Assembly (NCBI RefSeq): GCF_013155125.1
Contig: NZ_CP053564.1
Span: forward strand, 3,727,501-3,791,500
Reading direction: 5' to 3'
DNA from: Pseudonocardia broussonetiae
GTDB lineage: Bacteria; Actinomycetota; Actinomycetes; Mycobacteriales; Pseudonocardiaceae
DNA length: 64,000 bases
Shown here piece by piece: positions 49,549 to 58,734 of this stretch (positions are counted from its first letter, which is position 1; each line of letters opens with the position of its first letter). The translations under genes were made by a program, and so were the position numbers. The notes below the pieces were generated by a model. That model did not search any database. It worked only from the letters and a program-made list of their open reading frames with translations, and was not told where the DNA came from.

Positions 49549-51054
49549 GTGCGCGGAGGACTGCTGGTGGCCGGGACGACCTCCGACGCGGGCAAGAGCG
49601 CGCTCGTCGCCGGCATCTGCCGGGTGCTGGTCCGGCGGGGGGTGCGGGTGGCGCCGTTCAAGGCGCAGAACATGAGCAACAACTCGGTCGTGACGCCCGA
49701 CGGCGGCGAGATCGGCCGCGCGCAGGCCATGCAGGCCCACGCGTGCGGCCTCGCGCCCAGCACCGCGTTCAACCCGGTGCTGCTCAAGCCGGGCAGCGAC
49801 CGGAGCTCGCAGGTCGTCGTGCTCGGCCGCGTCGACGGCACGGTCAGCGCCCGCTCGTACTACGAGCGGAAGTCGGCGCTGCTCGACGTCGTCGTCGACA
49901 CCCTCGCCGGTCTGCGCGCGCAGTACGACGTGGTGGTGTGCGAGGGCGCCGGCTCGCCCGCGGAGATCAACCTGCGGGCCTCCGACATCGCCAACATGGG
50001 GCTCGCGCAGGCCGCCGACCTGCCCGTGGTCGTCGTCGGCGACATCGACCGCGGCGGCGTCCTCGCCCACCTCTTCGGCACCCTCGCCGTCCTCGACGCG
50101 GCCGACCAGGCCCGCATCGCCGGGTTCGTGATCAACAAGTTCCGCGGCGACCCCGGTCTGCTCGCCCCGGGCCTCGACCAGCTCCGCACGCTCACCGGCC
50201 GGCCCACGCTCGGGGTCGTGCCGTGGGCCGACGGGCTGTGGCTCGACGCCGAGGACTCGCTCTCCGTCGTCTCCGACGGCGTCCTCGGCCGCCCCGCGCC
50301 GCCCCGTGGCGACGCGTGGCTGAACGTGGCCGTCGTCCGGCTGCCGCGGATCTCCAACGCCACCGACGCCGAGGCGCTGGCCTGCGAGCCCGGCGTCGCC
50401 GTGCGGTACGTGACCGAGCCCTCGCGCCTGGCCGGCGCCGACCTCGTCGTGCTGCCCGGCTCGAAGGCCACCGTCGCCGACCTAGCCTGGCTGCGCCGAA
50501 CCGGCCTCGCCGACGCCGTGCTCGCCCACGCCCGCGCCGGGCGCCCGGTGCTCGGGATCTGCGGCGGCTACCAGATGCTGGGGCGGACGATCGCCGACCC
50601 GCACGGGGTGGAGTCGGGCGACGCGGAGGGCCTGGGCCTGCTCGACCTGGAGATCGCGTTCGACGTCGACAAGCACCTCGCCACCCCGCACGGCACGGCG
50701 TGGGGCGAGCCCGTGAGCGGCTACGAGATCCACCACGGGCGCGTGGTCCGCTCGGGCGACCCGGGGCTCATCGGGGCGGAGGGCTCCGAGACCGACCGCG
50801 TCTGGGGCACCCACTGGCACGGCCTGCTGGAGAACGACGGGTTCCGGCGGCGGCTGCTCGGGCGCGTCGGGCGTCCGGGGTTCGTGGCGGCGCCGGACAC
50901 CTGCTTCGCCGACGAGCGCGAGCGCCAGCTCGACCTCCTCGGCGACCTCGTCGAGCAGCACCTCGACATCGGCGCACTCGACCATGTGATCAGTCACGGA
51001 GCGCCCCGGGACCTCCCGGTGGTGACGTCCGGTCTGGCAGTGTCCCCCTCGTGA
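49549..51054 (+). CDS. cobQ: Cobyric acid synthase
   Basis: A 501-residue ATP- and glutamine-dependent amidase that amidates four side chains of adenosylcobyrinic acid a,c-diamide. [17 protein letters not shown] and [11 protein letters not shown] form the ATP-binding half. The class I glutaminase half contains [10 protein letters not shown] with the nucleophilic Cys and [17 protein letters not shown] with its His. The GTG start appears leaderless (TACGGT seven bases upstream). The stop overlaps the chelatase GTGA start. Confidence 0.96.
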   Translation: MRGGLLVAGTTSDAGKSALVAGICRVLVRRGVRVAPFKAQNMSNNSVVTPDGGEIGRAQAMQAHACGLAPSTAFNPVLLKPGSDRSSQVVVLGRVDGTVSARSYYERKSALLDVVVDTLAGLRAQYDVVVCEGAGSPAEINLRASDIANMGLAQAADLPVVVVGDIDRGGVLAHLFGTLAVLDAADQARIAGFVINKFRGDPGLLAPGLDQLRTLTGRPTLGVVPWADGLWLDAEDSLSVVSDGVLGRPAPPRGDAWLNVAVVRLPRISNATDAEALACEPGVAVRYVTEPSRLAGADLVVLPGSKATVADLAWLRRTGLADAVLAHARAGRPVLGICGGYQMLGRTIADPHGVESGDAEGLGLLDLEIAFDVDKHLATPHGTAWGEPVSGYEIHHGRVVRSGDPGLIGAEGSETDRVWGTHWHGLLENDGFRRRLLGRVGRPGFVAAPDTCFADERERQLDLLGDLVEQHLDIGALDHVISHGAPRDLPVVTSGLAVSPS

Positions 51055-53204
51055 CCGTCGTGCAGTTCCCGTTCTCCGCCGTCGTCGGCCACGACGACCT
51101 CCGCCTCGCCCTGCTGCTCAACGCCGTGCACCCGGGCGTCGGCGGCGTGCTGGTGCGCGGGGAGAAGGGCACCGCCAAGTCGACGGCCGTGCGCGCGCTG
51201 GCCGCGCTGCTGCCGGCGCTGACGGTGGTGCCGGGCTGCCGCTTCGGCTGCGACCCCGCCTCGCCCGACCCCGGCTGCCCGGACGGCCCGCACGCGGGAA
51301 CCGCGGGGGAGTCGCGCCCGGCGCGGCTGGTCGAGCTGCCCGTCGGCGCCACCGAGGACCGGCTCGTCGGCTCGCTCGACCTGGAGCGCGCGCTGAGCGA
51401 GGGCGTCCGCGCCTACCAGCCGGGCCTGCTGGCCGACGCCCACCGCGGCGTGCTCTACGTCGACGAGGTCAACCTGCTCCACGACCACCTCGTCGACCTC
51501 CTGCTCGACGCCGCCGCGATGGGCCGCGCCCACGTCGAGCGCGACGGGGTCTCGGTCTCGCACGCCGCCCGGTTCCTGCTGGTCGGGACGATGAACCCGG
51601 AGGAGGGGGAGCTGCGCCCGCAGCTGCTCGACCGCTTCGGCCTCGCCGTCGAGGTGCGCGCCGCGCGCGACGTCGACACGCGCGTCGAGGTCGTGCGGCG
51701 GCGGATGGGCTTCGACGCCGACCCGTCCGCCTTCGCCGCCCGCTACGCCGACGACGAGCGCGCGACGGCCGAGCGGATCGCCGCGGCCCGCGAGCGCGTC
51801 GGCGCGGTCGTCCTGCCCGACGCCGAGCTGCGCCGGATCGCGGCAGTCTGCGCGGCGTTCGACGTCGACGGGATGCGCGCCGACCTCGTCATCGCCCGCG
51901 CCGCCGTGGCGCACGCGGCGTGGCGCGGCGCGGGGGCCGTCACCGAGGAGGACGTGCGCGTGGCCGCCCGGCTGGCCCTGCCGCACCGCCGCCGCCGCGA
52001 CCCGTTCGACGAGCCCGGCATGGACGACGGCGCCCTCGACGAGGCGCTGCGCGAGGCGGCGGAGCACGAGGGCCCCGACGACGACGGCCCCGACGACGAC
52101 GGGGGCCCCGGAGGTGGCGGGAGCCCCGACCCCAACCCCGCGAACGGCTCGTCCGCCCAGCCTGATGACGCGAACGGCCCGTTCGACCAGGAGGGGGAGG
52201 AGGCGGACGCGACCCCCGCCCCCGCCTCCGGCAGCGCCGATGGCCCCGGTGACGGCGCTGACGGCAGCCCCGACGGCGCGCAGTCCCACCCCCACCCCCG
52301 AGCGAACGGGCCGTCCGACCAATCGGACCGCGCGAACGGGCCGTTGGGCCAGGACGGTGACCCCGCCCCCACCCCCACCGGCACCTTCCGCGCCCGCCGC
52401 CTCGAGGTGCCGGGCCTGGGCGAGGGCGCCCCCGGCCGCCGCTCCCGCGCCCGCACCGACGCGGGCCGGGTGGTCCGCGCCGCCGACGACGTCCCGCGCC
52501 GCGCCGCCGACGTCCACCTCGCCGCCTCGATCACCGCCGCCGCCCCGCACCAGCGGGCCCGCGGCCGCAGCGGGCCCGCGCTGGTCCTGCGCCACGGCGA
52601 CCTGCGCACCACCGTCCGCGAGGGCCGCGAGGGCAACCTCGTGCTGTTCGCCGTCGACGCGTCGGGCTCCATGGCCGCCCGCGCGCGCATGTCGGCGGTG
52701 TCCGGGGCGGTGCTGTCGCTGCTGCGCGACGCCTACCAGCGCCGCGACAAGGTCGGCCTCGTCACCTTCCGCGCCCGCGGCGCCGAGCTGGTGCTGCCTC
52801 CGACGTCGAGCGTGCCCGCGGCGCAGGCGCGGATGGCGTCGCTGCGCACCGGGGGGCGCACCCCGCTCGCCGACGGCCTGCTCCGCGCCCGCGAGGTCCT
52901 GCGCGTCGAGCGGCTGCGCGATCCCCGCCGCCGCGCCCTGCTCGTCCTGCTCACCGACGGGCGGGCGACGGTCGGGCGCTCGGGCGCCGGGCGGGTGGGC
53001 GACCCCGTGACCGACGCCTGCCGCGCCGCGGCCCTGCTCGCCGCCGACGGCGTGGCGACGGTGGTCGTCGACTGCGAGTCCGGACCCGTCCGCCTCGGCC
53101 TCGCCGCACGCGTCGCCGCGGCCGCGGGCGGGGAGATCGTGACCATCGGGGCGCTGTCGGCCGACGGCGTCACCGGCGTCGTCCGCGCCGCCCGGGCGGC
53201 CTGA
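51051..53204 (+). CDS. ChlI/ChlD-like (cobalto)chelatase AAA-VWA fusion
   Basis: A 717-residue fusion. Residues 1-325 are AAA+ of the ChlI/BchI type (Walker [23 protein letters not shown] insert, Walker [12 protein letters not shown]). Residues 330-460 are an acidic, Asp/Pro/Gly-rich linker. Residues 510-717 are a VWA domain with the MIDAS motif DASGSM near residue 535. In mycobacteria the homologous gene lies with cobO and cobB, as here, and is thought to act with CobN in cobalt insertion; direct evidence is limited. The linker contains repeated ANGP units derived from a palindromic DNA word. Confidence 0.9.
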   Translation: MTVVQFPFSAVVGHDDLRLALLLNAVHPGVGGVLVRGEKGTAKSTAVRALAALLPALTVVPGCRFGCDPASPDPGCPDGPHAGTAGESRPARLVELPVGATEDRLVGSLDLERALSEGVRAYQPGLLADAHRGVLYVDEVNLLHDHLVDLLLDAAAMGRAHVERDGVSVSHAARFLLVGTMNPEEGELRPQLLDRFGLAVEVRAARDVDTRVEVVRRRMGFDADPSAFAARYADDERATAERIAAARERVGAVVLPDAELRRIAAVCAAFDVDGMRADLVIARAAVAHAAWRGAGAVTEEDVRVAARLALPHRRRRDPFDEPGMDDGALDEALREAAEHEGPDDDGPDDDGGPGGGGSPDPNPANGSSAQPDDANGPFDQEGEEADATPAPASGSADGPGDGADGSPDGAQSHPHPRANGPSDQSDRANGPLGQDGDPAPTPTGTFRARRLEVPGLGEGAPGRRSRARTDAGRVVRAADDVPRRAADVHLAASITAAAPHQRARGRSGPALVLRHGDLRTTVREGREGNLVLFAVDASGSMAARARMSAVSGAVLSLLRDAYQRRDKVGLVTFRARGAELVLPPTSSVPAAQARMASLRTGGRTPLADGLLRAREVLRVERLRDPRRRALLVLLTDGRATVGRSGAGRVGDPVTDACRAAALLAADGVATVVVDCESGPVRLGLAARVAAAAGGEIVTIGALSADGVTGVVRAARAA

Positions 53205-53213
53205 CGGCCGCTC

Positions 53214-53253
53214 GTGAGTGGCAACCGTGGCCAGGGCCACGGTTGCCACTCAC
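53214..53253. terminator. Perfect 18-bp stem hairpin with CAGG loop
   Basis: Left arm GTGAGTGGCAACCGTGGC and its exact complement enclose a CAGG loop. It is the same size and has the same GTGAGTGG base as the hairpin at 12751-12790, but a different upper stem. It lies in the 72-bp gap between the chelatase gene and cobO, where it may act as a partial terminator or RNA stabiliser. Confidence 0.8.
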
Positions 53254-53276
53254 GGGCCCGACGAAGGAGGGCATGC

Positions 53277-53891
53277 ATGCCGCAGGGACAGGTCGAGACC
53301 GTGCCCGACGACGGGCTCACCACCCGCCAGCGCCGCAACCGGCCGCTCGTCGTCGTGCACACCGGCACGATGAAGGGCAAGTCGACGGCGGCGTTCGGGC
53401 TGGCGCTGCGCGGCTGGGCGCAGGGCTGGTCGATCGGGGTGTTCCAGTTCGTGAAGTCGGCGAAGTGGAAGGTCGGCGAGGAGGCCGCGTTCCGGGCCCT
53501 GGGCCGCGTGCACGAGCAGACCGGCGAGGGCGGGCCGGTGGAGTGGCACAAGATGGGCGAGGGCTGGTCCTGGGTGCGCAAGCCCGGCACCGAGGAGGAC
53601 CACGCCGCGGCCGCGCGGGAGGGCTGGGCGGAGATCCGGCGGCGGATCGAGGCGCAGACCCACGAGGTCTACGTCCTCGACGAGTTCACCTACCCGATGA
53701 AGTGGGGCTGGGTCGACGTCGCGGAGGTGGTGGAGGTGCTGGCCGCGAGGCAGGGGCGCCAGCACGTCATCATCACCGGGAGGGACGCGGCGCCGGAGCT
53801 CGTGGCGGCCGCCGACCTCGTCATGGAGACGGGCAAGGTCAAGCATCCGATGGACGCCGGCCAGAAGGGCCAGCGGGGAATCGAGTGGTGA
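53277..53891 (+). CDS. cobO: Corrinoid adenosyltransferase
   Basis: A 204-residue CobA/CobO-type ATP:cob(I)yrinic acid a,c-diamide adenosyltransferase. P-loop HTGTMKGKSTAAFGLALRGW, FQFVKSAKWKVGEEAAF, VYVLDEFTYPMKWGWVD and HVIITGRDAAPELVAAADLV are typical. The ATG is preceded by AAGGAGGGC; another ATG sits four bases earlier out of frame. The stop overlaps the start of the aldo/keto reductase gene (TGATG). Confidence 0.95.
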   Translation: MPQGQVETVPDDGLTTRQRRNRPLVVVHTGTMKGKSTAAFGLALRGWAQGWSIGVFQFVKSAKWKVGEEAAFRALGRVHEQTGEGGPVEWHKMGEGWSWVRKPGTEEDHAAAAREGWAEIRRRIEAQTHEVYVLDEFTYPMKWGWVDVAEVVEVLAARQGRQHVIITGRDAAPELVAAADLVMETGKVKHPMDAGQKGQRGIEW

Positions 53892-54862
53892 TGAAGCAGG
53901 TCAGACTGGGTGCTACCGGGCTGCGGGTCTCGCGGATCTGCCTCGGGATGATGAGCTTCGGCACGCCGGAGTGGCGCGAGTGGGTCCTCGACCTCGACGC
54001 CTCGCGCCCGCTCGTGCGCGCCGCCGTCGAGGCCGGGATCACGTTCTTCGACACGGCGGACATGTACTCCGACGGCGCCAGCGAGGAGGTGTCGGGCACG
54101 CTGCTGCGCGAGCTGTTCGCGCGCCGCGACGACTACGTGCTCGCCTCCAAGGTCTTCATGCCGACGGGGAAGGGCCCCAACGACCGCGGGCTGTCGCGCA
54201 AGCACGTGATGGCGAGCATCGACGCGTCGCTGCGGCGGCTGGGCACCGACCACCTCGACCTCTACCAGATCCACCGGTGGGACCCCCACACGCCGATCGA
54301 GGAGACGATGGAGGCGCTGCACGACGTCGTGCGCGCCGGGAAGGCCCGCTACATCGGGGCGTCGAGCATGTTCGCCTGGCAGTTCGCGAAGGCGCAGCAC
54401 GTCGCCGACGCGCACGGCTGGACGCGGTTCGTCTCCATGCAGGACCACTACAACCTCGTCTACCGCGAGGAGGAGCGGGAGATGCACCCGCTGTGCCTCG
54501 ACCAGGGCGTCGGGGTCATCCCGTGGAGCCCGCTGGCGCGCGGCCGCCTCACGCGCCTGCCCGAGCAGCACACCACCGTGCGCGCGGGGAGCGACCCGAT
54601 CGCCGACCGCATGTACGGCGAGGCCGACGACGCCGTGGTGCGCGCGGTGGCCGAGGTCGCGAAGGCGCGCGACCTGCCGATGGCGCAGGTGGCGCTGGCG
54701 TGGATGCTGCACAAGCCGGTGATCAGCGCGCCGATCGTGGGGGCCACGAAGCTCCGCCACATCGAGGACGCCGTCGCCGCGGTCGACGTCGAGCTGACCG
54801 ACGACGAGATCGCCGCGCTCGAGGCGCCCTACGTCCCGCACCCGGTGCTCGGCCACGCATGA
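53891..54862 (+). CDS. Aldo/keto reductase
   Basis: A 323-residue NADPH-dependent TIM-barrel oxidoreductase. The catalytic tetrad lies in FFDTADMYSDGASEE (Asp, Tyr), LASKVFMPTGKGPND (Lys) and YQIHRWDPHTPIEE (His). The C-terminal cofactor loop is APIVGATKLRHIEDA. It is translationally coupled on both sides: its ATG overlaps the cobO stop and its stop overlaps the cobB ATG. A cobalamin-related role is therefore conceivable but undocumented. Confidence 0.9.
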   Translation: MKQVRLGATGLRVSRICLGMMSFGTPEWREWVLDLDASRPLVRAAVEAGITFFDTADMYSDGASEEVSGTLLRELFARRDDYVLASKVFMPTGKGPNDRGLSRKHVMASIDASLRRLGTDHLDLYQIHRWDPHTPIEETMEALHDVVRAGKARYIGASSMFAWQFAKAQHVADAHGWTRFVSMQDHYNLVYREEEREMHPLCLDQGVGVIPWSPLARGRLTRLPEQHTTVRAGSDPIADRMYGEADDAVVRAVAEVAKARDLPMAQVALAWMLHKPVISAPIVGATKLRHIEDAVAAVDVELTDDEIAALEAPYVPHPVLGHA

Positions 54863-56211
54863 CGGCCCGGGCGCTGGTCGTCGGGGCGCCCTCGTCGGGG
54901 TCGGGCAAGACGACCGTCGCCACCGGCCTCGTCGCGGCGCTGCGCCGGCGCGGCACGGCGGTGGCGCCGTTCAAGGTCGGCCCCGACTACATCGACCCCG
55001 GCTACCACGCGCTCGCGGCCGGGCGGCCCGGTCGCAACCTCGACCCGGTCCTCGTCGGGCCCGACCGGATCCTCCCGCTGGCCCGCCATGGGAGCGCGGG
55101 CGCGGAGATCGCGGTGGTCGAGGGCGTGATGGGGCTGTTCGACGGCCGGCTGCGCGACGGGGCCGGGTCGACCGCGCAGGTCGCGGGGCTGCTCGGGGCG
55201 CCGGTGGTGCTCGTCGTCGACGTCCGGGGGCAGTCGCGCAGCCTGGCCGCGCTGCTGCACGGGTTCCGGACCTTCGACCCGGCCGTGCGGGTGGCCGGCG
55301 TGGTGCTCAACCGCGTCGGCAGCCCGCGCCACGAGGACGTCCTGCGGGCCGCGGCCGACGAGGTGGGCCTGCCGGTGCTCGGCGCGCTGCCCCGCCGCGA
55401 CGCGTTGGAGGTGCCCTCGCGCCACCTCGGGCTGGTCACGGCGGCGGAGCACGGCGCCGCCGCGCTCGCCGCCGTCGACGCGATGGCGGAGCTGGTGGCC
55501 GCGCACGTCGACCTCGACGCGGTGGTCGCGTTGGCCGCGCCGCTGCCCCCGGGGCCGGTGTGGGACGCGGCCGAGGAGGTCGGCGACGCGACCCGCGGCC
55601 GTCCGGTGGTGGGGGTGTTCGGCGGCCCGGCGTTCACGTTCGGCTACGCCGAGCACGCCGAGCTGCTGGCCGCGGCGGGGGCCGAGGTCGTCGTCGTCGA
55701 CCCGCTGCGCGACGCGGGGCTGCCCCCCGGCACCGCCGCGCTCGTCGTCCCCGGGGGGTTCCCCGAGGAGCACGCCGACGCCCTGAGCGCGAACGCCCCG
55801 CTGCGCGCCGCGGTCCGGGAGCTCGCGGCGACGGGCGCACCGGTGCACGCCGAGTGCGCCGGGCTGCTCTACCTGTGCGAGTCGCTCGACGGCCTGCCGA
55901 TGTGCGGGGTGCTGCCCGCGCAGGCCGCGATGACGCCCCGGCTGACCCTGGGCTACCGCGACGCCGTGGCGCTCGGCGACTCCGCCCTGTTCGCCGCGGG
56001 GGAGCGGGTCACCGGGCACGAGTTCCACCGCTGCGCCGTCACGCCCGGCGCCGGCGCGGACCCCGCGTGGGCCTGGCGCGACGCCGACCCGGAGGGGTTC
56101 GTGGCGGGTGGGGTGCACGCGTCGTTCCTGCACACGCACCCGGCGGGGCACCCGCGCGCCGTCGCGCGGATCATCTCCCGGAGCGCCCCTCCAGGAGCTA
56201 CTGTGGAGTAG
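54859..56211 (+). CDS. cobB: Cobyrinic acid a,c-diamide synthase
   Basis: A 450-residue CobB/CbiA amidase. The ATP-binding half has VVGAPSSGSGKTTVATGLV, PFKVGPDYIDPGYH and VEGVMGLFDGR. The glutaminase half has GAPVHAECAGLLYLCESLDG with its Cys and ASFLHTHPAGHP with His. It amidates the a and c carboxylates of (hydrogeno)cobyrinic acid. The start overlaps the preceding stop by four bases. Confidence 0.95.
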   Translation: MTARALVVGAPSSGSGKTTVATGLVAALRRRGTAVAPFKVGPDYIDPGYHALAAGRPGRNLDPVLVGPDRILPLARHGSAGAEIAVVEGVMGLFDGRLRDGAGSTAQVAGLLGAPVVLVVDVRGQSRSLAALLHGFRTFDPAVRVAGVVLNRVGSPRHEDVLRAAADEVGLPVLGALPRRDALEVPSRHLGLVTAAEHGAAALAAVDAMAELVAAHVDLDAVVALAAPLPPGPVWDAAEEVGDATRGRPVVGVFGGPAFTFGYAEHAELLAAAGAEVVVVDPLRDAGLPPGTAALVVPGGFPEEHADALSANAPLRAAVRELAATGAPVHAECAGLLYLCESLDGLPMCGVLPAQAAMTPRLTLGYRDAVALGDSALFAAGERVTGHEFHRCAVTPGAGADPAWAWRDADPEGFVAGGVHASFLHTHPAGHPRAVARIISRSAPPGATVE

Positions 56212-56232
56212 GTCACTCACCGAGGAGGCGAC

Positions 56233-57609
56233 GTGGTGGAACGGTTGTCTCCGCTGGACGCGTCGTTCCTCTTCATGGAGGACGTCACGACGCACATGCA
56301 CGTCGGTGGGCTGATGACGTTCGAGCCCGGCACCGACGTCGACCTGCAGGGGTTCGTCCGCCTGATCGGCGAGCGCCTGGCCGCGGTGCCGCGCTACCGG
56401 CAGAAGGTCCGCGAGGTGCCCGCCCGCCTGGGGCTGCCGGTGTGGGTCGACGACCCCGACTTCGACCTCGAGTACCACGTCCGCCGCTCCGCGCTGCCCG
56501 CCCCGGGCACGGACGCGCAGCTGCGCGAGCTGGTGGGGCGCCTGCAGGGCCGCCCGCTCGACCGCGACCGCCCGCTCTGGGAGATCTACCTGGTCGAGGG
56601 CCTGGAGGACGGCGGGTTCGCGATCATCACCAAGACCCACCACGCGATGGTCGACGGCCTGTCCTCGATCGACATCGGCGCGGTCCTGCTCGACCTCACC
56701 CCGGAACCGCGCCCGTCCGAGCCCGACGGGTGGGCGCCGGCGAGCGAGCCGTCGTCGGTGTCGCTGGCCGTCGGCGCCGTGCTCGACCAGCTCCGCCGCC
56801 CGCAGCACGCGCTGGGCACCGCCCGCCGGGCCGTCGCCGACGTGCAGACCGCGGCGGGAGCCGTCGCTCAGACGGCAGGGGCGGTGCTCGCGGCCGTGTC
56901 CACCACGAAGGTCGCGCGGACGCACCCCCTCAACGCCGCCATCGGGCGCCAGCGCCGCTACGGCACGTCGGCGGGGGCGCTCGACGACTACAAGGCCGTC
57001 CGCAAGGCCCACGGCGGCACCGTCAACGACGTGGTGCTGACGGTCGTCGCGGGAGGGCTGCGGCGCTGGCTCGCCACGCGCGGCGAGGACGTCCGCCCCG
57101 GCGGAGGAGTCCGGGCGATGGTGCCGGTCAGCGTGCGGCCCCCGGGTGCGCAGCTCGGCAACCAGATCTCGGCGCTGTTCGTCGACCTCCCGGTGGGCGA
57201 GGCCGACCCCGTCGCCCGGCTGGAGCGGATCACCGCCGCGATGCTCGCCCACAAGCGCAGCGGGCAGGCCGTCGCGGCGGGCGCGCTCGTCGGCCTGGTC
57301 GGGCTCACCCCGCCGACGCTGCACAGCCTGGGCGCGCGGCTGTCGAACTCGATGTCGGCGCGGGTGTTCAACGTGATCGTCACGAACGTCCCCGGGCCGC
57401 AGTTCCCGCTCTACGCGATGGGCGCGCGGATGCGCGACATGTACCCGGTCGTGCCGCTGGCCAAGGGCCAGACGGTGTCGATCGGTATCACCTCCTACGA
57501 CGGCGGCGTCTTCTACGGACTCAACGCCGATCGCGACGCGATGCCCGACGTCGACGTGCTCGCAGCGTCGATGGGGGAGTCGCTCGAGGAGCTGAAGGAG
57601 ACGCTGTGA
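56233..57609 (+). CDS. WS/DGAT wax ester synthase/diacylglycerol acyltransferase
   Basis: A 458-residue acyltransferase. The catalytic HHxxxDG motif is His136-His137-Ala-Met-Val-Asp141-Gly. The N-terminal RLSPLDASFLFMEDVTTHMH and C-terminal VTNVPGPQFPLYAMGARM and GLNADRDAMPDVD blocks are typical of actinobacterial Tgs proteins. It forms triacylglycerol or wax esters from acyl-CoA. GTG start with GAGGAGGCGAC. It is coupled to the patatin gene (TGATG), suggesting linked storage-lipid synthesis and turnover. Confidence 0.93.
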   Translation: MVERLSPLDASFLFMEDVTTHMHVGGLMTFEPGTDVDLQGFVRLIGERLAAVPRYRQKVREVPARLGLPVWVDDPDFDLEYHVRRSALPAPGTDAQLRELVGRLQGRPLDRDRPLWEIYLVEGLEDGGFAIITKTHHAMVDGLSSIDIGAVLLDLTPEPRPSEPDGWAPASEPSSVSLAVGAVLDQLRRPQHALGTARRAVADVQTAAGAVAQTAGAVLAAVSTTKVARTHPLNAAIGRQRRYGTSAGALDDYKAVRKAHGGTVNDVVLTVVAGGLRRWLATRGEDVRPGGGVRAMVPVSVRPPGAQLGNQISALFVDLPVGEADPVARLERITAAMLAHKRSGQAVAAGALVGLVGLTPPTLHSLGARLSNSMSARVFNVIVTNVPGPQFPLYAMGARMRDMYPVVPLAKGQTVSIGITSYDGGVFYGLNADRDAMPDVDVLAASMGESLEELKETL

Positions 57610-58607
57610 TGCGGACGGGACTCGTGCTCGGTGCGGGCGGCATCCTGGGTTCCGCGTGGATGGCCGGTGCCCTGTCGGCACTGGCGCCGCGCCTGGACCG
57701 CCCGCTCGGCGACCTCGACCTCGTGCTGGGCACGAGCGCGGGCAGCGTCCTCGGGGCGGCGCTGCGCTGTGGCATGACGCTCGACGAGCTGCTGGCCCAC
57801 CAGCACGGCATGGCGCCGCGCGAGATCGACCCCGGCCTCGACGGCGACCTGCCCGACATGCGCACGCTGGAGCGGGAGTCCGGCGACGGCCTGCCGCCGA
57901 TCCCGCTGCCCTGGATCGGGTCGCCGCGCCTGCTGGCCTCGGCGGTGGCGCACCCGCTCAGCATCAACCCGTGGGTCGCGGCGTCGGGGCTGCTGCCGGC
58001 CGGGCGCGGGCGGATGGGCTCGCTGGTGACGATGGTCGGCGCGCTGCAGACGCGCCTGGGCGTCACCACCGACGGCTGGGTGCCGGGCGCGCCGCTGTGG
58101 ATCGCGGCCGTCGACTACGACTCCGGCCACCGCACGGTCTTCGGCCGCGCGGGCGCCCCACCGTCGACGGTGGGGGAGGCGGTGCTGGCCTCGTGCTCGA
58201 TCCCCGGCTGGTTCCAGCCCCAGGTGATCGGCGGGCGGCGCTACGTCGACGGCGGCGTCGCCTCCAGCACGTCGCTGGGCCTGCTGGCCCGGCCCGGCGC
58301 GCCGGAGCTCGACGAGGTCTACGTGCTCGCGCCGATGGCCAGCCACGCCTACGACCGCCCGATGGACCCCCTGTCCGCGGCCGAGCGCGGGGTGCGCCGG
58401 GTCTTCACCCGCTGGCTCGACGCCGAGGTGCGGGCGGTGCGGGAGGCGGGGGTGCGGGTCGTCGTGCTCACGCCGGGGCCGGAGGACCTCGCGGCGATGG
58501 GCGGCAACCTCATGAACCCCCGGCGCCGGGAGCGGGTGCTGGAGACGTCGCTGCGGACGTCGGCGGCGGCGCTGGTGCGGCCGGAGACGGGGACCACAGC
58601 GGCCTGA
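57609..58607 (+). CDS. Patatin-like phospholipase
   Basis: A 332-residue lipid acyl hydrolase. The N-terminal LVLGAGGILGSAWMAGALSA is the oxyanion loop, the nucleophile is Ser43 in LGTSAGSVLG, and the catalytic Asp lies in GGRRYVDGGVASSTS. It is cotranscribed with the WS/DGAT gene and may hydrolyse membrane or storage lipid to feed it (inference). The ATG overlaps the previous stop. Confidence 0.88.
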   Translation: MRTGLVLGAGGILGSAWMAGALSALAPRLDRPLGDLDLVLGTSAGSVLGAALRCGMTLDELLAHQHGMAPREIDPGLDGDLPDMRTLERESGDGLPPIPLPWIGSPRLLASAVAHPLSINPWVAASGLLPAGRGRMGSLVTMVGALQTRLGVTTDGWVPGAPLWIAAVDYDSGHRTVFGRAGAPPSTVGEAVLASCSIPGWFQPQVIGGRRYVDGGVASSTSLGLLARPGAPELDEVYVLAPMASHAYDRPMDPLSAAERGVRRVFTRWLDAEVRAVREAGVRVVVLTPGPEDLAAMGGNLMNPRRRERVLETSLRTSAAALVRPETGTTAA

Positions 58608-58645
58608 CCCGGCGGTTGCGCCCTGCCCGCGACCGCTCGCGGCGA

Positions 58646-58676
58646 GTGATCCACTAGCGACCATCCGTCCTTGATC
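58646..58676. repeat. Copy of the 31-bp dispersed repeat
   Basis: Matches 9261-9291 at 27 of 31 positions (GTGATCCACTAGCGACCATC, then the CCTTGATC end). Located 38 bp after the patatin stop in otherwise non-coding DNA. Confidence 0.8.
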
Positions 58677-58734
58677 CGCGGGTTTCCGGCCGCATCCCGC
58701 GGCCCGAGCGTCCTGCGGGGCCAGGGCGTGTCCT

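Noticed and set aside
54829..57681. Minus-strand frame of 950 codons opposite cobB and the WS/DGAT gene
   Set aside because: Antisense to two conserved genes; His/Arg/Gln-rich composition typical of GC shadow.
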